A stretch of 22,400 bases of DNA from Bacillota bacterium (GTDB lineage Bacteria; Bacillota; Bacilli; Alicyclobacillales; Alicyclobacillaceae), in the NCBI GenBank assembly GCA_021820805.1, contig JAKADF010000002.1, forward strand, positions 1 to 22,400. The letters are read 5' to 3'. This document shows positions 5,995 to 14,524 of this stretch, one piece after another. The position numbers were made by a program, and so were the translations under genes. The number at the start of each line of letters is the position of its first letter. The first letter of the stretch is position 1. The notes beneath the pieces were generated by a model. It saw nothing but the letters and a program-made list of their open reading frames with translations, was not told where the DNA came from and did no database searches.

Positions 5995-7004
5995 TACCGG
6001 CTCACCCCCACTTTCCTGGCGCCGAAGTTTCGTCCTCCACTTACAAGCAGCCGTGCAATCACATTGGTCACTAAGGTAATGACCATTAAAATGAGGGCTA
6101 ATTCAGCCAAAGCATGAATCGCCATGTGGGATGCGTCTGTAAAGGCGCTGTCTAATTGATCAGCTATAAATGCTGCCATTGTTGAAATGGGGCTGTACAG
6201 ATTCTGAGGCAATGTATTGACAGCACTGCCGCTGACCATGAGAACGGCCATGGTCTCGCCCATCGCTCGGCCCCAGCCAAGGGCAATAGCGCCAATCATT
6301 CCCTCTTTGATATAGGGAAGGCAAATAAGCCTGACTACTTCCCAAGAGGTCATGCCAAGGCCAATGCCGCCTTCACGGTATAAGACAGGTACCTGTTGCA
6401 ACAAATCACGAATCGTTGCTGTCATAATCGGAACAATCATGAAAGCAAGAACAAGACCGCTTGTAAGTAACCCTTCCCCGGTCCCAATTGGTCCGCGTAA
6501 GAAAGGGATGACAACACCGATACGAGTTAAAATCGGAGCAAGTCCATCACGAACCCATGGAGCCAAAACGATAATGCCCCAAAGTCCAAAAATGACGCTA
6601 GGGATACCTGCCAGGAGTTCAACCAGGATGGATAGAATTCCTCGAACTGATCCACGTACCTTATAGGCAAGGATAAGTGCAGTAAAAATGGAAATTGGTA
6701 CTCCGATAAGGAGTGCAATGATGGATGATGCAACTGTACCAATAATAAAAGTCAACCCGCCGTAGGAAGCACCTGCAGGTGCAGAAACCCCATGTTGATG
6801 CTGCATCGCGCCATATAGATTCCCCATATTCCATATAGTCGACGTTAAATAGTGAACCCCCATAAAGCGAATCGACGGCATAGATTCGATAACAACAATT
6901 ACAGCAATGACGCCAAGAAACAGGATCGGGCTACTCGCGCAAAGCGCAGTAGCCGTGTAAAAAACGCGATCCCGTATCTTGGAGCCTGTTCTAGCTTTTT
7001 GCAT
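5994..7004 (-). CDS. pstC: Phosphate ABC transporter permease PstC
   Basis: A 336-residue membrane subunit pairing with PstA to form the phosphate channel. Family features: N-terminal membrane segment (SSPILFLGVIAVIVVI), the blocks LVELLAGIPSVIFGLWGIIVLAPWV and ALGWGRAMGETMAVLMVSG, the coupling loop YREGGIGLGMTSWEVVRLI, and six or so hydrophobic segments overall. The extracellular loop between segments 1 and 2 (about residues 50-80) is typical of PstC. The ATG (7002-7004) follows GAGGAG at 8-9 nt. It lies 31 nt downstream of pstS and overlaps pstA by one base, so all three form one transcription unit from the PhoP-box promoter at 8220-8277. Confidence 0.94.
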   Translation of the reverse strand: MQKARTGSKIRDRVFYTATALCASSPILFLGVIAVIVVIESMPSIRFMGVHYLTSTIWNMGNLYGAMQHQHGVSAPAGASYGGLTFIIGTVASSIIALLIGVPISIFTALILAYKVRGSVRGILSILVELLAGIPSVIFGLWGIIVLAPWVRDGLAPILTRIGVVIPFLRGPIGTGEGLLTSGLVLAFMIVPIMTATIRDLLQQVPVLYREGGIGLGMTSWEVVRLICLPYIKEGMIGAIALGWGRAMGETMAVLMVSGSAVNTLPQNLYSPISTMAAFIADQLDSAFTDASHMAIHALAELALILMVITLVTNVIARLLVSGGRNFGARKVGVSR

Positions 7005-7035
7005 TGAACCCGCTCCTCACACTTGCCTCAATTTA

Positions 7036-8160
7036 TCAGCCGCTGATTTTATTAATTTGTGCTGCGCTCTTTGGCTCAATTGATCCTGGCAATGGAAGGA
7101 AGTGAACAGGTTTTAAGTACTTGCTTGAATTGCCCTTCGTAGGGTCAATAGCCCAGTTCAAGAATTTCTTTAAGTTGTTCGCCACATCTGCAGAAGGTTG
7201 CTTTGTATTCACGATTGCATATTCGAAATTGATGATTGGGTACGAATTAGAACCAGGTGCGTATATCAACGATATCCGCTCGTCTGCTGGAACCTTTGAT
7301 ATCATTGTGTTTGCAGCAGATTGAATTGTCTGTTCCGTTGGCAATACAAAGTTCTTAGCCTGATTCTGAAGAGCTGCATAACCAAGTCCTTGAGAAGATG
7401 CCTTATCTAACCAGCTAATTCCAACATATCCGATACTGTACTTATTGCTAACTAAGTCTTGAACGACGCCTTCATTTCCCTTTCCGCCAATCTCACTAGC
7501 AACAGTTGGCCATGATACACTTGTGCCAAATGCAGGGCCGCTCTTCCATGCGGAAGAAGTGTCAGACAAAAATTGTGTAAACAAGAAAGTGTCACCGCTG
7601 CCATCTGAACGGCGAACTACCACAATCGGCTTATTAGGTAATGTTACCCCAGGATTCAGGGCTTTAATTTTCGCATCATTCCAATTGGTGATTTTACCCA
7701 TATAAATTTGTGCAAGAACATCGCCGCTTAATTTCAAATGCTGTGATGCCGGAACTCCTGGGACATTGTACATAATTTGTTGAGCGGAGATAGCAAGCGG
7801 AATATTAACCATTGCAGAATTTGATGCCATTTGTGCATCAGCCATATATGCGTCAGAAGCACCAATTTGAACTTGACCAGCAATGGCTTGAGAAATACCT
7901 GCGCCGCTGCCCGTTGACGCTGAAATAATATTCAACTTTGGATCAACTGATTTATATGCCGGAACCCATTGCCCGTTAAATAACGGGTACAAGAGAGATG
8001 AGCCTGTTTCTTGAATGGTATTAGCACCGCCTTGTGCCGCAGCTCCAGTTGCATTGTTTGCTGCGTTATTCGCAGTGTTTGCCGCTCCGCAGCCAACGAC
8101 TGAAAGTAAAGTTCCTACAGCTGCTGCACCCAAAACCCATTTTGAAACGCGATTTGACAT
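7036..8160 (-). CDS. pstS: Phosphate-binding lipoprotein PstS
   Basis: A 374-residue extracellular, membrane-anchored phosphate receptor that feeds PstCAB. The N-terminus has a positively charged start, a hydrophobic stretch and a lipobox ending VVGC (Cys24), so it is lipid-modified. A short Asn/Ala/Gly-rich linker (25-45) follows. Phosphate-binding blocks are visible: ETGSSLLYPLF, SASTGSGAGISQAIAG and VVVRRSDGSGDTFLFTQFLS. A TTG directly upstream (8161-8163) is in frame; ATG at 8158-8160 is preferred as a codon, but the TTG is closer to GGGAGG (7 rather than 10 nt), so the start may be one codon earlier. First gene of pstSCA, with its own PhoP-box promoter. Confidence 0.95.
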   Translation of the reverse strand: MSNRVSKWVLGAAAVGTLLSVVGCGAANTANNAANNATGAAAQGGANTIQETGSSLLYPLFNGQWVPAYKSVDPKLNIISASTGSGAGISQAIAGQVQIGASDAYMADAQMASNSAMVNIPLAISAQQIMYNVPGVPASQHLKLSGDVLAQIYMGKITNWNDAKIKALNPGVTLPNKPIVVVRRSDGSGDTFLFTQFLSDTSSAWKSGPAFGTSVSWPTVASEIGGKGNEGVVQDLVSNKYSIGYVGISWLDKASSQGLGYAALQNQAKNFVLPTEQTIQSAANTMISKVPADERISLIYAPGSNSYPIINFEYAIVNTKQPSADVANNLKKFLNWAIDPTKGNSSKYLKPVHFLPLPGSIEPKSAAQINKISG

Positions 8161-8219
8161 CAATTCTCTTCCTCCCGTTTATACCCAAACTTTTTTATCG
8201 TTTTGTTTGTTGCAACATT

Positions 8220-8225
8220 ACTGTA
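8220..8225 (-). promoter_or_regulatory. -10 element of the pstS promoter
   Basis: TGC-TACAGT on the minus strand forms an extended -10 (TG one base before the hexamer). It starts 15 bp after the start of the last PhoP hexamer. The predicted leader to the pstS start is about 53 nt. No separate -35 is visible, consistent with a PhoP-dependent promoter. Confidence 0.55.
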
Positions 8226-8234
8226 GCAAGTCCG

Positions 8235-8277
8235 TTTAAAGTTCAAATGAATACCTTGTAAAGAGTTTGTTAAGAAT
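8235..8277 (-). promoter_or_regulatory. PhoP-box array upstream of pstSCA
   Basis: Read on the minus strand: TTAACA (8268-8273), TTTACA (8257-8262), TTCATT (8246-8251) and TTTAAA (8235-8240), each starting exactly 11 bp after the previous. The first two match the Bacillus PhoP consensus TT(A/T/C)A(C/T)A. This is the expected arrangement for PhoP dimers on one face of the helix at a phosphate-starvation promoter. The core is shared with the pstB array. Confidence 0.78.
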
Positions 8278-8380
8278 CTCCTCATTTTTTATAAAGGTAG
8301 TGTCTCCTTAGGCATTAGCCAATATGTAACGGGGGATGCAGGGTTCAAAACAGTAGTCCATTGTTCCTTCTGCGACGAAT

Positions 8381-8408
8381 AAAAAAAAAGCCGCTATCAA
8401 ATAGCGGC
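8381..8408 (-). terminator. Rho-independent terminator of the permease gene
   Basis: On the minus strand an 8-bp stem (GCCGCTAT/ATAGCGGC, positions 8390-8397 with 8401-8408) with a 3-nt loop is followed by nine T residues. It sits 50 bp after the permease stop codon. Confidence 0.92.
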
Positions 8409-8458
8409 CCAACAATCAGAATACGCTTACATAATCTCCAATTTAACTCACTGTAAGA

Positions 8459-9868
8459 TTAACTCGCGGTAAGAGTTTCCTCTCCCTGTTCCTTTGCAGC
8501 TGAAGTCAGTTTGTGAAGACCTTTTCCGTAATAAACAGCTACTAATAATACTATCCACAACGGACCAACAACCAAAGCAATACGCGTATCTGGGAAATAG
8601 CCCATCAGTACAATAACCATAGCGAGAAATGCGAGTGAGAGATACGAACCATAGGGCCAAAATGGCATACGGTAACTAAGGTTTTTCCGTTCTTCAGGCG
8701 ACAATGACTTGCGGAATTTCATTTGTGCAACGAGGATAACAATCCACGTCCAAATTGCTCCAAAAGTAGCAATACTGGTTACCCATGTAAACACATTCTG
8801 CGGAACGAGGTAATTAAGCACAACGCCAATGAGCAACGCTCCTGCTGAAATAGCAACTGCACGTGTTGGAACACCACGAGAGCCAACATTCTGCATGGAT
8901 GATGGTGCCAGTCTCTCCTCTGCTAAACTATAAAGCATGCGAGCCGTACTGAAGATTCCACTGTTGCAAGACGAAAGGGCTGCCGTAAGAACAACAAAAT
9001 TAATGATTCCCGCTGCTCCAGGAATGCCTACTTTAGAGAACATAAGTACAAACGGACTTCCTTGTGTACCAATATCCGTCCAAGGGTAGATAGACATCAT
9101 AACAAAAAGTGCACCTACATAGAAAAATAGGATCCGCCAGAAAACTGTATCGACAGCACGTGATAATGCCTTTTTCGCGTTTTTGACCTCACCTGCTGTT
9201 ACACCAATCATCTCAATACCAAGGTAAGCGTACATAACCATTTGCAGTGACATGAGCATTCCTTTAACCCCATGCGGGAAGAATCCTCCATGGCTCCACA
9301 AATTGTGAATTCCTGTAGCAACTCCGCCATTGCCTATACCAAACAAAATGGCAAAAAGGCCCACAGCAATCATGGCTAGAATGGTTACAATTTTAATCAG
9401 CGCAAACCAGAACTCAAACTCTCCATAGGCTTTTACAGTAATAATGTTTACAAGTGTCATACAAACAAGTGCGGCTAACGCCCAGATCCACGACGGACTA
9501 GATGGGAACCAGACCTTCATGTAGACGCCGACAGCCGTAATCTCTGCCATACAGGTGACAATCCATAAAAACCAATAGTTCCAACCTGTCAGGAATCCTG
9601 CTAGAGGACCAAGATATTTTCTTGCATAATAGCTGAACGACCCTGCAACTGGCTGATGAATAGCCATTTCACCGAGTGCTCTCATAATTAATAGAATTGC
9701 GGCACCGCCAATCATATAGGCTACTAACACCGCGGGCCCTGCCATTTTGATTGCAGAGGCTGATCCTAAGAATAATCCAACGCCAATAGCAGCACCAAGG
9801 GACATCATTGTGATGTGTCGCTGTTGCAGGTTGCGTTTTAATTCTGTGGAGTGCTTCAAAAAAATCAT
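8459..9868 (-). CDS. Amino-acid permease (APC superfamily, AAT-type), probably alanine uptake
   Basis: A 469-residue membrane protein with about 12 hydrophobic segments. The family signature at the start of segment 1 is clear (LGAAIGVGLFLGSASAI), as are RALGEMAIHQPVAGSFSYYARKYLGP, EMIGVTAGEVKNAKKALSRA and the ALSSCNSGIFSTARMLYSLAEERLAP block. These place it in the AAT branch (AroP, ProY, CycA, AlaP types). Substrate is not readable from the sequence; its divergent neighbour is a PucR/AdeR-like activator followed by alanine dehydrogenase, so L- or D-alanine is the best guess. ATG at 9868 directly abuts AAGAAGGG, so initiation at the in-frame TTG at 9859, nine bases after that site, is possible. 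Confidence 0.9.
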   Translation of the reverse strand: MIFLKHSTELKRNLQQRHITMMSLGAAIGVGLFLGSASAIKMAGPAVLVAYMIGGAAILLIMRALGEMAIHQPVAGSFSYYARKYLGPLAGFLTGWNYWFLWIVTCMAEITAVGVYMKVWFPSSPSWIWALAALVCMTLVNIITVKAYGEFEFWFALIKIVTILAMIAVGLFAILFGIGNGGVATGIHNLWSHGGFFPHGVKGMLMSLQMVMYAYLGIEMIGVTAGEVKNAKKALSRAVDTVFWRILFFYVGALFVMMSIYPWTDIGTQGSPFVLMFSKVGIPGAAGIINFVVLTAALSSCNSGIFSTARMLYSLAEERLAPSSMQNVGSRGVPTRAVAISAGALLIGVVLNYLVPQNVFTWVTSIATFGAIWTWIVILVAQMKFRKSLSPEERKNLSYRMPFWPYGSYLSLAFLAMVIVLMGYFPDTRIALVVGPLWIVLLVAVYYGKGLHKLTSAAKEQGEETLTAS

Positions 9869-10079
9869 CCCTTCTTAATATGTAAAAAGCTATTTTGAAG
9901 ACTGCCTTTTAATCCTAGCATGATTATTTTTGTATGTAACCCCTTTCATTTTGTAGAATTTACACATTTAGCCGAATAACATTTGTATTTTCTCACAAAC
10001 GGTTTGTTGGTGTAAACTATTTATTTGGAAGAGCCCTTTTTAAGGAAATATGCGTTGTACGCTTAGGAGCGTGGCTTGA
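9869..10079. promoter_or_regulatory. Divergent promoter region between permease and AdeR-like regulator
   Basis: 211 bp of AT-rich DNA. It contains a 13-bp palindrome ACAAAC-G-GTTTGT (9995-10007), and an outer pair of 7-bp arms TTTACAC (9959-9965) and GTGTAAA (10010-10016), 51 bp apart. TAAACT (10013-10018) could be the -10 of the regulator gene. The palindromes are candidate operators for the regulator itself; the assignment is inference. Confidence 0.4.
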
Positions 10080-11315
10080 ATGACCACCCTTGATAATCCA
10101 TTTGAAGATGAATTTGACTCATTGGAGGGCATTGCCGATACCATCTCTCATAACCTTGGCTGCCCAGTCACAATTGAAGACGACAAGCACCGGCTCCTTG
10201 CATACAGCTCACATAATCAGGAGTTCACCGACAAGGCACGCTTAGCTACGATAATCAGGAGGGGTGTGCCTGAAGAAGTTATCAATGGGCTTTGGAAAGC
10301 GGGCGTGATCCAAAAGTTATCGGACAGCGAAGATCCGATTCGAGTTTCCCCAATTCATTCAGTAGGTTTAGGTGCCCGCGTAGCAATTGCTGTTCGCCAA
10401 CGCCACAATTTACTTGGATATATTTGGCTAATTGAATCAACATTCCTTGGAAAAGATGAGTTTGAATATCTTAAGAAGGCATCAAAGGCCGTTGGAATAA
10501 AGCTGCTGCAACTCCGAGCCAGGAGAAAAAAAGAAATCGAAGGCCACCAAGAATTTTTTTGGAGATTGTTAGCTGGTCATGTTGAGTCCCACGAAAGTAT
10601 TGTTGAAAGTGCAGAACGGCTGAAGGTTACCCTCCCGCCAAGGTATAGCATCGTTATTTTGCAATTTAATAAAGAAATTTCTCCAAAAACAGAAGAACAG
10701 ATACATTATGTTGTTTCTACAATGCAGCAAATACAAGCTGTTTTAAGTGTGATAGACCGAAATCAAATGATTTTGCTTATAAATACAGAGAGCAAAGAAC
10801 TGTCGCCTGACGAATACTGTACAAAATTTATTTTAAACATGATGACGCGTATGAAGGAAAGATTCGATAACTGTCCGGAAACCGGGAGCTCTGGAAACAA
10901 CTACACGATGTACAACAAAATTCGAAACAGCTATCTGGAAGCTCTTGCTGTGCTGCAATTAAAAGAACGTTTTAAGGACGAACTTACCGCCTCATTTGCT
11001 TACTCGAGTCTTGGTTTTTACCGTTACTTGCCTGCAATCGTTGAACAGTTGCAAAATGAAGGTTACTCAAACACAACAATACAAAAGATTCGCGAGTACG
11101 ATGCACGTCACCAAACTAGTTTGCTCCAAACACTGAAAGTGTTTTTAGACTACGACAACAATATTAAACAAGTTGCTGATGTGCTCCATGTGCACATCAA
11201 CACATTGAATTATCGACTAAAACGAATCAGCGAGATTGGTGAAATCGATTTACGTGATCCAAATCAGAAATTCTCCCTGTTCTTAGACCTCAAGTTAGAA
11301 AGATTCTTGAACTAA
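10080..11315 (+). CDS. adeR: PucR-family transcriptional activator, AdeR-like
   Basis: A 411-residue regulator. The N-terminal part (about 15-150) is a GAF-like sensory region (IADTISHNLGCPVTIEDDKHRLLAYSS; GLGARVAIAVRQRHNLLGYIWLIE). The middle segment (about 160-320) matches the PucR/CdaR linker region. The C-terminal helix-turn-helix (about 340-405) is diagnostic: LLQTLKVFLDYDNNIKQVADVLHVHINTLNYRLKRI. In Bacillus, AdeR is a PucR-type activator encoded beside ald, and the same order occurs here, so it likely activates alanine dehydrogenase and perhaps the divergent permease in response to alanine. The ATG follows AGGAG (10065-10069) at 10 nt. A hairpin begins on its stop codon. Confidence 0.85.
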   Translation: MTTLDNPFEDEFDSLEGIADTISHNLGCPVTIEDDKHRLLAYSSHNQEFTDKARLATIIRRGVPEEVINGLWKAGVIQKLSDSEDPIRVSPIHSVGLGARVAIAVRQRHNLLGYIWLIESTFLGKDEFEYLKKASKAVGIKLLQLRARRKKEIEGHQEFFWRLLAGHVESHESIVESAERLKVTLPPRYSIVILQFNKEISPKTEEQIHYVVSTMQQIQAVLSVIDRNQMILLINTESKELSPDEYCTKFILNMMTRMKERFDNCPETGSSGNNYTMYNKIRNSYLEALAVLQLKERFKDELTASFAYSSLGFYRYLPAIVEQLQNEGYSNTTIQKIREYDARHQTSLLQTLKVFLDYDNNIKQVADVLHVHINTLNYRLKRISEIGEIDLRDPNQKFSLFLDLKLERFLN

Positions 11316-11340
11316 CCTTTTGTGTAATTTCACAAAAGGT
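11315..11340 (+). terminator. Hairpin at the end of the AdeR-like gene
   Basis: ACCTTTTGTG (11315-11324), loop TAATTT, CACAAAAGGT (11331-11340): a perfect 10-bp stem starting on the last base of the stop codon. The downstream sequence is only partly T-rich (GAGTATTCTTTCTC), so termination may be incomplete and it could instead be part of the ald control region. Confidence 0.55.
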
Positions 11341-11343
11341 GAG

Positions 11344-11395
11344 TATTCTTTCTCTGTTTCACACGATGAAAGAATAGCTTGAAGCGGGTTATACT
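11344..11395 (+). promoter_or_regulatory. ald promoter with 9-bp inverted repeat (candidate AdeR operator)
   Basis: TATTCTTTC (11344-11352) and GAAAGAATA (11368-11376) are perfect inverted arms with a 15-bp spacer. TATACT (11390-11395) is a good -10 hexamer, but the -35 position (about 11367-11372, TGAAAG) is poor and overlaps the right arm. That is the usual layout of an activator-dependent promoter. The leader to ald would be about 27 nt. Confidence 0.5.
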
Positions 11396-11428
11396 TCGTT
11401 CAGGAGTTATGAATGGGGAGGTTTTCAA

Positions 11429-12562
11429 ATGATTATCGGTGTTCCAAAGGAAATTAAAAACAACGAAAATCGTGTTGCTATTACACCAGCTGGCGTAATG
11501 ACACTTGTACATGCAGGTCACCAAGTTATTATCGAGAGTAATGCTGGAGTTGGAAGCGGATTCAACGACGAAAGTTATTCTGCTGTCGGAGCAACCATCT
11601 TGAATGAAGCTGCAGACGTTTGGGCTCGTGCTGAAATGGTTATGAAAGTTAAAGAGCCACTTTCTTCTGAATATGGATATTTCCGTGAAGGGCTTGTTTT
11701 GTTCACATACCTGCACTTAGCTGCTGAGTCGGAATTGGCGATTGCTCTTCGCGATAAAGGCGTCACAGCAATTGCTTACGAAACAGTTCAAGTTGGACGG
11801 ACTCTTCCGTTGCTTACTCCAATGAGTGAAATTGCCGGCCGTATGTCTGTTCAAATTGGTTCTCAGTTCCTTGAGAAGTTTGAAGGCGGAAAAGGTATTC
11901 TTCTTAGCGGAGTTCCTGGCGTAAAACGTGGCAAAGTTACCATCGTTGGCGGCGGTAATGTCGGTGCAAATGCCGCAAAGATTGCTGTTGGACTCGGCGC
12001 AGACGTAACAGTTCTTGATGTGAACGCTGACCGTTTACGTCAACTCGACGACATTTTTGGAACAAGCATCAGCACAGTCATTTCCAATCCATTTAATATT
12101 GCTGAAGCTGTAAAAGAAGCTGACTTGGTTGTAGGTGCGGTTCTTATCCCTGGCGCTAAAGCACCACGGCTCGTTTCAGAGGACATGATTGCTTCCATGC
12201 AACCAGGATCCGTAATTGTTGACGTGGCAATTGACCAAGGCGGAATCTTCGAGACAACAGACCATGTCACCACACATGATAACCCAACATACGTGAAACA
12301 TGGCGTAGTACACTATGCAGTTGCAAATATGCCTGGGGCAGTTCCGCGTACAGCTACGCTTGCCTTAACGAGCGCAACAGTTCCTTATGCTTTGCAAATT
12401 GCAAACCTTGGCGTGAAGAAAGCAGTATTAAACAATGAAGCTCTATTGAAAGGTGTTAATGTCGCAGCAGGCGCCATCACCTACGAGGCAGTTGCAAGAG
12501 ATCTTGGTCTTGAATACATGCCGGCAAAAGAAGCTTTAGAGAAAATATCCGTACTTGCTTAA
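11429..12562 (+). CDS. ald: Alanine dehydrogenase
   Basis: A 377-residue NAD-dependent enzyme converting L-alanine to pyruvate and ammonium in the cytoplasm. The length matches the family. Catalytic and substrate residues are in place: Arg15 ([11 protein letters not shown]), Lys75 (VMKVKEP), His96 (YLHLAAE) and the Asp in VDVAIDQGG (about 269). The Rossmann motif is [19 protein letters not shown] (173-191) with the ribose-binding Asp in VTVLDVN. The ATG follows GGGGAGG at about 8 nt. It lies downstream of the AdeR-like activator with its own promoter and ends at a strong terminator. Expected role: use of alanine as carbon and nitrogen source; in Bacillus ald also supports sporulation. Confidence 0.97.
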   Translation: MIIGVPKEIKNNENRVAITPAGVMTLVHAGHQVIIESNAGVGSGFNDESYSAVGATILNEAADVWARAEMVMKVKEPLSSEYGYFREGLVLFTYLHLAAESELAIALRDKGVTAIAYETVQVGRTLPLLTPMSEIAGRMSVQIGSQFLEKFEGGKGILLSGVPGVKRGKVTIVGGGNVGANAAKIAVGLGADVTVLDVNADRLRQLDDIFGTSISTVISNPFNIAEAVKEADLVVGAVLIPGAKAPRLVSEDMIASMQPGSVIVDVAIDQGGIFETTDHVTTHDNPTYVKHGVVHYAVANMPGAVPRTATLALTSATVPYALQIANLGVKKAVLNNEALLKGVNVAAGAITYEAVARDLGLEYMPAKEALEKISVLA

Positions 12563-12571
12563 TTAAAACTA

Positions 12572-12606
12572 TGTCCCCTAGAGTCAATCTCTAGGGGACA
12601 TTTTTA
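12572..12606 (+). terminator. Rho-independent terminator of ald
   Basis: A perfect 12-bp stem (TGTCCCCTAGAG with CTCTAGGGGACA, 12572-12583 and 12589-12600) with a 5-nt loop, followed directly by TTTTTA. Confidence 0.95.
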
Positions 12607-12650
12607 CTTTATCTGCAATCCATTTGAAAGATAGACCTATACCAATGGGG

Positions 12651-12678
12651 TTTTTAATTAAACGATTTTTAATTAAAC
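12651..12678. repeat. Direct repeat of TTTTTAATTAAAC
   Basis: The 13-bp sequence occurs at 12651-12663 and again at 12666-12678, a 15-bp period. The second copy contains the stop codon of the small minus-strand gene. It is probably a local duplication of AT-rich DNA. Confidence 0.7.
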
Positions 12679-12933
12679 ATCAAACCAAGTCAACTCAATA
12701 GAGTTAGGGTCTTTCTTAGACAGATATTCTACTATCTCATCAGAACCAAAGTATGATGCCTCTCCTTTTGCATTCGTTGCCATTAAAATAACTGGAATAT
12801 CGTCGCCAAATACTTGGGCAGCGAAATGTTGCATTTCTGAAGCTTGAGACGGCACACGGAGAGTTGATTCCTGGACAACGAGTATACCAAATGTATGTTC
12901 ATCTTCTTCAATTACAGTACCTTGAAAACGCAT
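12673..12933 (-). CDS. Small conserved-looking protein of unknown function
   Basis: An 86-residue soluble, acidic protein. It reads like a compact alpha/beta domain: N-terminal strands (MRFQGTVIEEDEHTFGILVVQES), then a helix with SEMQHFAAQVFGDD, a strand PVILMATNA and a C-terminal helix SDEIVEYLSK. No catalytic motif, cysteine or membrane segment is visible, and I do not recognise the family. The ATG (12931-12933) lies about 10 nt after GAGGGA. It is flanked by the ald terminator on one side and the moaA terminator on the other, so it is probably a single-gene unit. Codon use is like its neighbours, which supports it being real. Confidence 0.6.
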   Translation of the reverse strand: MRFQGTVIEEDEHTFGILVVQESTLRVPSQASEMQHFAAQVFGDDIPVILMATNAKGEASYFGSDEIVEYLSKKDPNSIELTWFDV

Positions 12934-13044
12934 AATCTACCATCCCTCGGTATAATGATATTATTTAAAACTATATTCATCTGCTGGAATTCTTCTTTTT
13001 CCTTGCTGTTTTGCTTTGATAAGGCAGCAGGTTTCACACCACAA

Positions 13045-13083
13045 AATATAAAAGGCGTATCCCCCTTACAGGTTACACGCCTT
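13045..13083 (-). terminator. Probable terminator of cupin-moaA
   Basis: On the minus strand AAGGCGT (complement of 13077-13083) pairs with ACGCCTT (complement of 13052-13058) around an 18-nt interior, followed by TTATATTTT. It lies 40 bp after the moaA stop codon. Confidence 0.65.
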
Positions 13084-13122
13084 ATTTAAGATAAACATTG
13101 ATTTAAGTCAATTACAATATAG

Positions 13123-14145
13123 TCAACCGCCAATGTGAGACATTTCTATTTTCGGTCTTGGCCAAGTGGCTTCAGACCTAATTTCGGAGTACCTATCCTT
13201 ACGGTTTCCCCAAACGTCACGAATCGCGCTTCGAATTTCATCGTCCGTACAGCCGCTCCGAAGCATTGCACGAAAGTCAAATCCTTTTGATGCAAACAAA
13301 CAAGTAAATAGCTGCCCTTCTGGAGAAAGCCTTGCTCGAGTACAAGTCGAACAAAATGCCTGTGTTACGGATGCAATTACACCAATTTCCCCTTGACCGT
13401 CAAGATAACGATACCTTTTTGCTACTTCCCCGCGGTAGTTTGCATCGACAGGTTCCAAAGGCCATACTGCGTGAATTTTTGAAATGATTTCTTTTGCACT
13501 GACCACTTGGTCAAGCTTCCAGCCATTTGTATTTCCTACATCCATGAACTCGATAAATCGAAGAATACAGCCCGTACCGCGAAAGTAATCCGCCATGCCG
13601 AGAATGCTGTCCTCATTCATACCCCGACGAACAACCATATTTATTTTCACAGGAGACATACCGACTGTTACCGCATGCTCAATCGCGTCAAGGACTTTTG
13701 CTACAGGAAAATTAACATCATTCATCGACATGAAAACATCATTATCCATCGAATCAAGGCTGATGTTAATGCGCCTAAGTCCCGCTTTGTAAAGAGCCTC
13801 TGCCTTTTGTTGCGTTAATACTGAACCGTTTGTCGTTAGTGCAATATCTTCAATTCCATCAATTTGAGTGAGTTTTGCAACGAGTTTCTCAACATCCTTG
13901 CGGAGAAGGGGCTCTCCCCCAGTCAAACGTATTTTTTCTACTCCAAATTCTGTAAAGAGACTGGTGAGTCGAGCTATTTCTTCAAAAGTAAGCAGTTCCT
14001 TATGAGGTAAAAAAGCAAAATCAGGACCGAATACTTCTTTCGGCATGCAATATTTGCAGCGAAAATTGCATCGGTCCGTAAGGGAGATTCGCAAGTCGCG
14101 AAGCGGCCGCCCAAATGTATCTGTAGTCCCGCTATTCCTTATGAT
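13123..14145 (-). CDS. moaA: GTP 3',8-cyclase MoaA (molybdenum cofactor biosynthesis)
   Basis: A radical-SAM enzyme for the first step of molybdenum cofactor synthesis, turning GTP into 3',8-cyclo-GTP. Visible: the radical-SAM cluster motif CNFRCKYC, the SAM-binding GGEPLLR, the second-cluster cysteines in [20 protein letters not shown], and the C-terminal GG tail needed for catalysis. Start problem: the only standard start codon in frame is TTG at 14092-14094, but the frame continues upstream through [11 protein letters not shown], the conserved family N-terminus, before a stop at 14155-14157. TAGGAG (14152-14157) precedes ATC (14143-14145) by 6 nt and ATA (14140-14142) by 9 nt, so I place the start there. 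This overlaps the cupin stop by about 14 nt. It supplies the cofactor for NarG. Confidence 0.9.
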   Translation of the reverse strand: MIRNSGTTDTFGRPLRDLRISLTDRCNFRCKYCMPKEVFGPDFAFLPHKELLTFEEIARLTSLFTEFGVEKIRLTGGEPLLRKDVEKLVAKLTQIDGIEDIALTTNGSVLTQQKAEALYKAGLRRINISLDSMDNDVFMSMNDVNFPVAKVLDAIEHAVTVGMSPVKINMVVRRGMNEDSILGMADYFRGTGCILRFIEFMDVGNTNGWKLDQVVSAKEIISKIHAVWPLEPVDANYRGEVAKRYRYLDGQGEIGVIASVTQAFCSTCTRARLSPEGQLFTCLFASKGFDFRAMLRSGCTDDEIRSAIRDVWGNRKDRYSEIRSEATWPRPKIEMSHIGG

Positions 14146-14461
14146 AAATCGCTCCTACAAATAAAGTCACGTCTTCACTGGAATGATTAGCAAGTGAATG
14201 AATCGTGTCTGTAGGCATTGTAACAAATTCTCCAGCCTGACACTCGTAATTTGTATCGCCGACTAAAATTGTAGGTGTCCCAGAAATGACATACGCATAC
14301 TCTGTGCGATTTGGATGCTTATGTTTTGGATATACAGCTCCTGGCTTTAGTAATATTAGTTTCGCAGTGCCCTCTGGATGAGAGATGAGCTCTTTACTGA
14401 AGATATCTTTTACCTTACTTGACTGCCACTCTGCATTTTGCGCTTCAAATTTCTGCGACAT
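14132..14461 (-). CDS. Small single-domain cupin protein
   Basis: A 109-residue cytoplasmic cupin. Motif 1 is intact in [17 protein letters not shown] (His47, His49, Glu54), and motif 2 is [12 protein letters not shown] with His88, giving the usual His/His/Glu/His metal site. Reaction and substrate cannot be read from the sequence. Another ATG lies at 14468-14470, but AGAGG abuts it; ATG 14459-14461 has a 9-nt spacer and is preferred. The 3' end overlaps the start region of moaA, so the two are likely co-translated. The gene lies directly downstream of narGHJI, separated by an inverted repeat, and might therefore be linked to nitrate respiration or molybdenum cofactor supply; this is inference. 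Confidence 0.8.
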   Translation of the reverse strand: MSQKFEAQNAEWQSSKVKDIFSKELISHPEGTAKLILLKPGAVYPKHKHPNRTEYAYVISGTPTILVGDTNYECQAGEFVTMPTDTIHSLANHSSEDVTLFVGAIYHKE

Positions 14462-14524
14462 ATTAACCATCCTCTCAAAATGACCCAGACGAATTCATCA
14501 CACACACGCCGCCATTACAAATGC

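Noticed and set aside
11321..11336. TTGTG...CACAA as a second Fnr-type box
   Set aside because: The half-sites are separated by 6 bp between GTG and CAC where the Fnr/CRP layout needs 8. The element is better explained as the stem of the hairpin at 11315-11340.
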